Below the pieces are notes generated by a model that saw only the letters and a list, made by a program, of their open reading frames with translations, did not search any database and had not been told where the DNA came from. From Streptomyces flavofungini (GTDB lineage Bacteria; Actinomycetota; Actinomycetes; Streptomycetales; Streptomycetaceae): 64,000 nt of DNA. Every line of letters begins with the position of its first letter. Positions within the stretch are counted from its first letter, which is position 1. Positions 59,891 to 64,000 of this stretch are shown piece after piece. Both the position numbers and the translations under genes were made by a program. The stretch lies in NCBI RefSeq assembly GCF_014650815.1, contig NZ_BMVR01000008.1, positions 124,001 through 188,000 of the forward strand, written 5' to 3'.

Positions 59891-60259
59891 CTACCCCTCG
59901 GCGATCACCACAGCAGAAGCCACCCCCGCGTCATGGCTCAACGACACATGCCACCCCCGCACCCCCAACGCCTCGGCCCGCGCGGCAACGGTCCCCGAGA
60001 CGCGCAGCCGGGGCTGCCCACTGTCCTCGACGTACACCTCGGCATCGGTCCACCGCAGCCCGGCAGGCGCACCAAGGGCCTTGGCAAGAGCCTCCTTCGC
60101 GGCGAAGCGGGCGGCGAGGGAGGCGACCCCACGCCGCTCCCCGCCGGGCAGGAACAACTCCTGCCGAACGAAGAGCCGTTCGCGCATGCCGGGCGTCCGC
60201 TCCAGCGAGGCGGCGAACCGCTCGATCTCGGCCACGTCAATCCCCACCCCAATGATCAC
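59891..60259 (-). CDS. acpS: Holo-acyl carrier protein synthase
   Basis: 122 residues. Transfers phosphopantetheine from CoA to ACP; GIDVAEIERF (5-14) carries the metal Asp and RFAAKEALAKALGAP (51-65) the Glu and Lys. Glycine/Trp C-terminal strand (SLSHDAGVASAVVIAEG). GTG at 60259 with GGAGTGAG. Only 4 bp from the glmS stop, so co-transcribed. Confidence 0.96.
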   Translation of the reverse strand: MIIGVGIDVAEIERFAASLERTPGMRERLFVRQELFLPGGERRGVASLAARFAAKEALAKALGAPAGLRWTDAEVYVEDSGQPRLRVSGTVAARAEALGVRGWHVSLSHDAGVASAVVIAEG

Positions 60260-60263
60260 AAGC

Positions 60264-62111
<1,848 letters not shown>

Positions 62112-62225
62112 GTCGGGAAGCGTACGTGCCGATATGTCCCAGAACGCGTACCACGTGTACGACGCGTGCGCCCAAGGTGACGCACCCCACCCGCCACCCC
62201 GTTCAAACAGCCGTAACAATGGGAT

Positions 62226-63233
62226 GTGATCTCTTCGGTCTCAGCGCCCTCGAAGGCGCCACGGGGCGCCCACCGGCACAAGCCGGAGGCGACCCCTTAT
62301 GTCGACCTCACCCGATCCGAGTGGAGCGCGCTGCGCAACAAGACGCCGCTCCCCCTCACAGCCGACGAAGTCGAGAAGCTGCGGGGCCTCGGCGACGTCA
62401 TCGACCTCGACGAGGTCCGTGACATCTATCTTCCGCTGTCGCGCCTGCTGAATCTGTACGTGGGCGCGACGGACGGCCTGCGCGGCGCCCTGAACACGTT
62501 CCTGGGCGACACCGTCGAGAAGGCGGCGCAGTCCGGTACGCCGTTCGTCATAGGCGTCGCGGGCTCGGTGGCCGTCGGCAAGTCGACGGTCGCCCGCCTC
62601 CTGCAGGCCCTGCTCTCGCGCTGGCCCGAGCACCCGCGCGTGGAACTGGTCACCACCGACGGCTTCCTGCTGCCCACCAAGGAGCTGCAGGCCCGCGGCC
62701 TGATGTCGCGCAAGGGCTTCCCGGAGTCGTACGACAGAAGAGCGCTCACGCGCTTCGTCGCGGACATCAAGGCCGGAAAGGACGAGGTCACAGCCCCCGT
62801 CTACTCGCACCTGATCTACGACATCGTGCCCGGCCAGCGCCTCACCGTCCGCCGCCCGGACATCCTCATCGTCGAGGGCCTGAACGTCCTGCAGCCCGCC
62901 CTGCCCGGCAAGGACGGCCGCACCCGCGTGGGCCTCGCCGACTACTTCGACTTCAGCGTGTACGTGGACGCGCGCCCCGAGGACATCGAGCGCTGGTACC
63001 TGAACCGCTTCCGCAAGCTGCGCGCCACGGCCTTCCAGAACCCGTCCTCGTACTTCCGCAAGTACACCCAGGTCTCCGAGGAGGAGGCCCTGGACTACGC
63101 CCGCACCACCTGGCGCACCATCAACAAGGTCAACCTCCTGGAGAACGTGGCCCCGACCCGCGGCCGCGCCACCCTCGTCGTCCGCAAGGGCCCCGACCAC
63201 AAGGTGCAGCGCCTGAGCCTGCGCAAGCTCTGA
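62226..63233 (+). CDS. coaA: Pantothenate kinase (CoaA, type I)
   Basis: 335 residues. Phosphorylates pantothenate, the first step of CoA synthesis. P-loop GVAGSVAVGKSTVARLL at about 109-125 (GSVAVGKS), DGFLLP (the Asp of the catalytic loop), RKGFPESYD, and NVLQ; standard type I. GTG at 62226; TAACAAT 5-11 nt before it resembles a -10 box, so the mRNA may be leaderless. Divergent from glmS. Confidence 0.96.
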   Translation: MISSVSAPSKAPRGAHRHKPEATPYVDLTRSEWSALRNKTPLPLTADEVEKLRGLGDVIDLDEVRDIYLPLSRLLNLYVGATDGLRGALNTFLGDTVEKAAQSGTPFVIGVAGSVAVGKSTVARLLQALLSRWPEHPRVELVTTDGFLLPTKELQARGLMSRKGFPESYDRRALTRFVADIKAGKDEVTAPVYSHLIYDIVPGQRLTVRRPDILIVEGLNVLQPALPGKDGRTRVGLADYFDFSVYVDARPEDIERWYLNRFRKLRATAFQNPSSYFRKYTQVSEEEALDYARTTWRTINKVNLLENVAPTRGRATLVVRKGPDHKVQRLSLRKL

Positions 63234-63267
63234 GGGGGGCACGTCAGGCCCGCGTTAAGGTGCGGAC

Positions 63268-64000
63268 ATGCTGCATCTGCGCCTGATCACCCCGGCCGAC
63301 AAGACCGATGACGTGGTGCGCCTGATCGAGAGGACCCCGGGCACCGCACATCTGGCCGTCGTGGCGGGCGCGGCCCGCAACCCCGCGGGCGACATCGTCA
63401 TGTGCGACGTCGCCCGGGAGGCGGGCGACGAACTCATCGACAGCCTGCGCGGCCTGGAGATCGACAAGTACGGCTCGATCGCCCTGGAGAACATCGACCT
63501 GTCGCTGTCCCTGCGCGCCGACAAGGCGGAGGACGAGGCGCCGGGCGAGGGCGCCGACGCGGTCCTGTGGGAGCACCTGGAGGAGGCCACCCACGAGGAG
63601 TCCACGCTCTCCGTGACATACGTCGCCTTCATCACGCTGGCCACGATGATCGCCGCGTGCGGTGTGGTCCTCGACAACGCGATCCTGATCGTCGGCGCGA
63701 TGGCGGTGGGCCCGGAGTTCGGACCGCTCGCGGGCTTCTGCACGGCGCTCGTGCAGCGCGCGCCGCGCCTGGCCCTGCGCTCACTGATCGCGCTGCTCGT
63801 GGGCTTCGCGGTGGCGATGGTGGTGACGGCGGGCTTCAGCCGCTTCATGAACGGCGTGGACCTCTTCCACCTGGCCCAGCTGGAGGCGGAGCGCCCCAAC
63901 ACCAACTTCATCTACCGGCCCGACTGGTTCTCCTTCGTCGTGGCCGTCCTCGCGGGCGCCGCCGGCATGCTCTCGCTCACCTCGGCGAAGTCGGGCGCCC
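63268..64000 (+). CDS. DUF389 membrane protein (cut by window end)
   Basis: ATG at 63268 opens a frame that continues past 64000. The first 244 residues show a soluble N-terminal part (about 1-110, LRLITPADKTDDVVRLIERTPG), then three hydrophobic segments with the DUF389 loop GAMAVGPEFGPLAGF near 153-167. DUF389 membrane proteins have unknown function. C-terminal part not visible. Confidence 0.85.
   Translation, partial: MLHLRLITPADKTDDVVRLIERTPGTAHLAVVAGAARNPAGDIVMCDVAREAGDELIDSLRGLEIDKYGSIALENIDLSLSLRADKAEDEAPGEGADAVLWEHLEEATHEESTLSVTYVAFITLATMIAACGVVLDNAILIVGAMAVGPEFGPLAGFCTALVQRAPRLALRSLIALLVGFAVAMVVTAGFSRFMNGVDLFHLAQLEAERPNTNFIYRPDWFSFVVAVLAGAAGMLSLTSAKSGA

Noticed and set aside
62112..62225. 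glmS ribozyme/riboswitch
   Set aside because: The space upstream of glmS is about 110 bp and shared with coaA; no conserved ribozyme core is visible.

Overview
This is one contiguous stretch of a Streptomyces chromosome, or that of a very close relative. The grounds are very high GC with strong third-position GC bias, frequent GTG starts with GGAG/GGGGG ribosome binding sites, morphological regulators matching BldM and WhiD, and gene order (guaA, ChoD-like oxidase, guaB3, guaB, ECF sigma, whiB-type gene, groEL1, groES, tsaD, rimI, tsaB, tsaE, alr, glmS) that I recognise as shared with other actinobacteria including mycobacteria. No phage, plasmid, insertion sequence, CRISPR, tRNA or rRNA was found.

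Layout. 1-9750: a membrane protein, a class II aldolase, a PPOX flavoprotein, guaA, chorismate mutase behind an apparent attenuator, a long gene-free stretch with a DasR-like site and strong hairpins, a lipoprotein, a small membrane protein and a sortase substrate. 9750-13310: GMC (ChoD-like) oxidoreductase and succinate-semialdehyde dehydrogenase. 13493-25710: a kinase remnant and five membrane-anchored Ser/Thr kinase genes on one strand, one of them a pseudokinase. 26125-30106: glpD, a tiny ORF, a nucleotide-sugar dehydrogenase homologue without its catalytic residues, and a Pro/Gln-rich membrane protein. 30209-35533: guaB3, guaB, an ECF sigma factor (ShbA/SigD type), bldM and whiD. 35658-39817: LysR regulator, MOSC protein, multicopper oxidase, SDR. 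40073-42322: groEL1 and groES behind two CIRCE operators. 42385-48520: lipoprotein, deacetylase lipoprotein, methyltransferase, an ECF42-type sigma with its DGPF partner, an MFS pump. 48630-56310: TetR regulator, membrane protein, the tRNA t6A genes tsaD, tsaB and tsaE with rimI, a degenerate L,D-transpeptidase-like protein, a small protein behind a palindrome, a hydrolase. 56324-64000: alr, a 220-bp CGGR microsatellite, nnr, acpS, glmS, coaA and a DUF389 protein cut by the window edge.

How it fits together. The window joins purine synthesis (guaA, guaB, guaB3), envelope precursor supply (alr, glmS), cofactor metabolism (acpS, coaA, nnr) and protein quality control (groES/groEL, t6A genes) to regulators of growth and sporulation (ECF sigma, BldM, WhiD) and to a cluster of envelope-sensing kinases.

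The most unusual items are: (1) the kinase cluster, with a pseudokinase interrupted by about 445 residues and a deleted, frameshifted sixth copy; (2) a leaderless Phe/Tyr leader peptide plus hairpins before chorismate mutase; (3) a cluster of apparent pseudo-enzymes (kinase, nucleotide-sugar dehydrogenase, L,D-transpeptidase); (4) the CGGR tract between alr and nnr. I cannot prove that any of these is a new system; each has a stated test.
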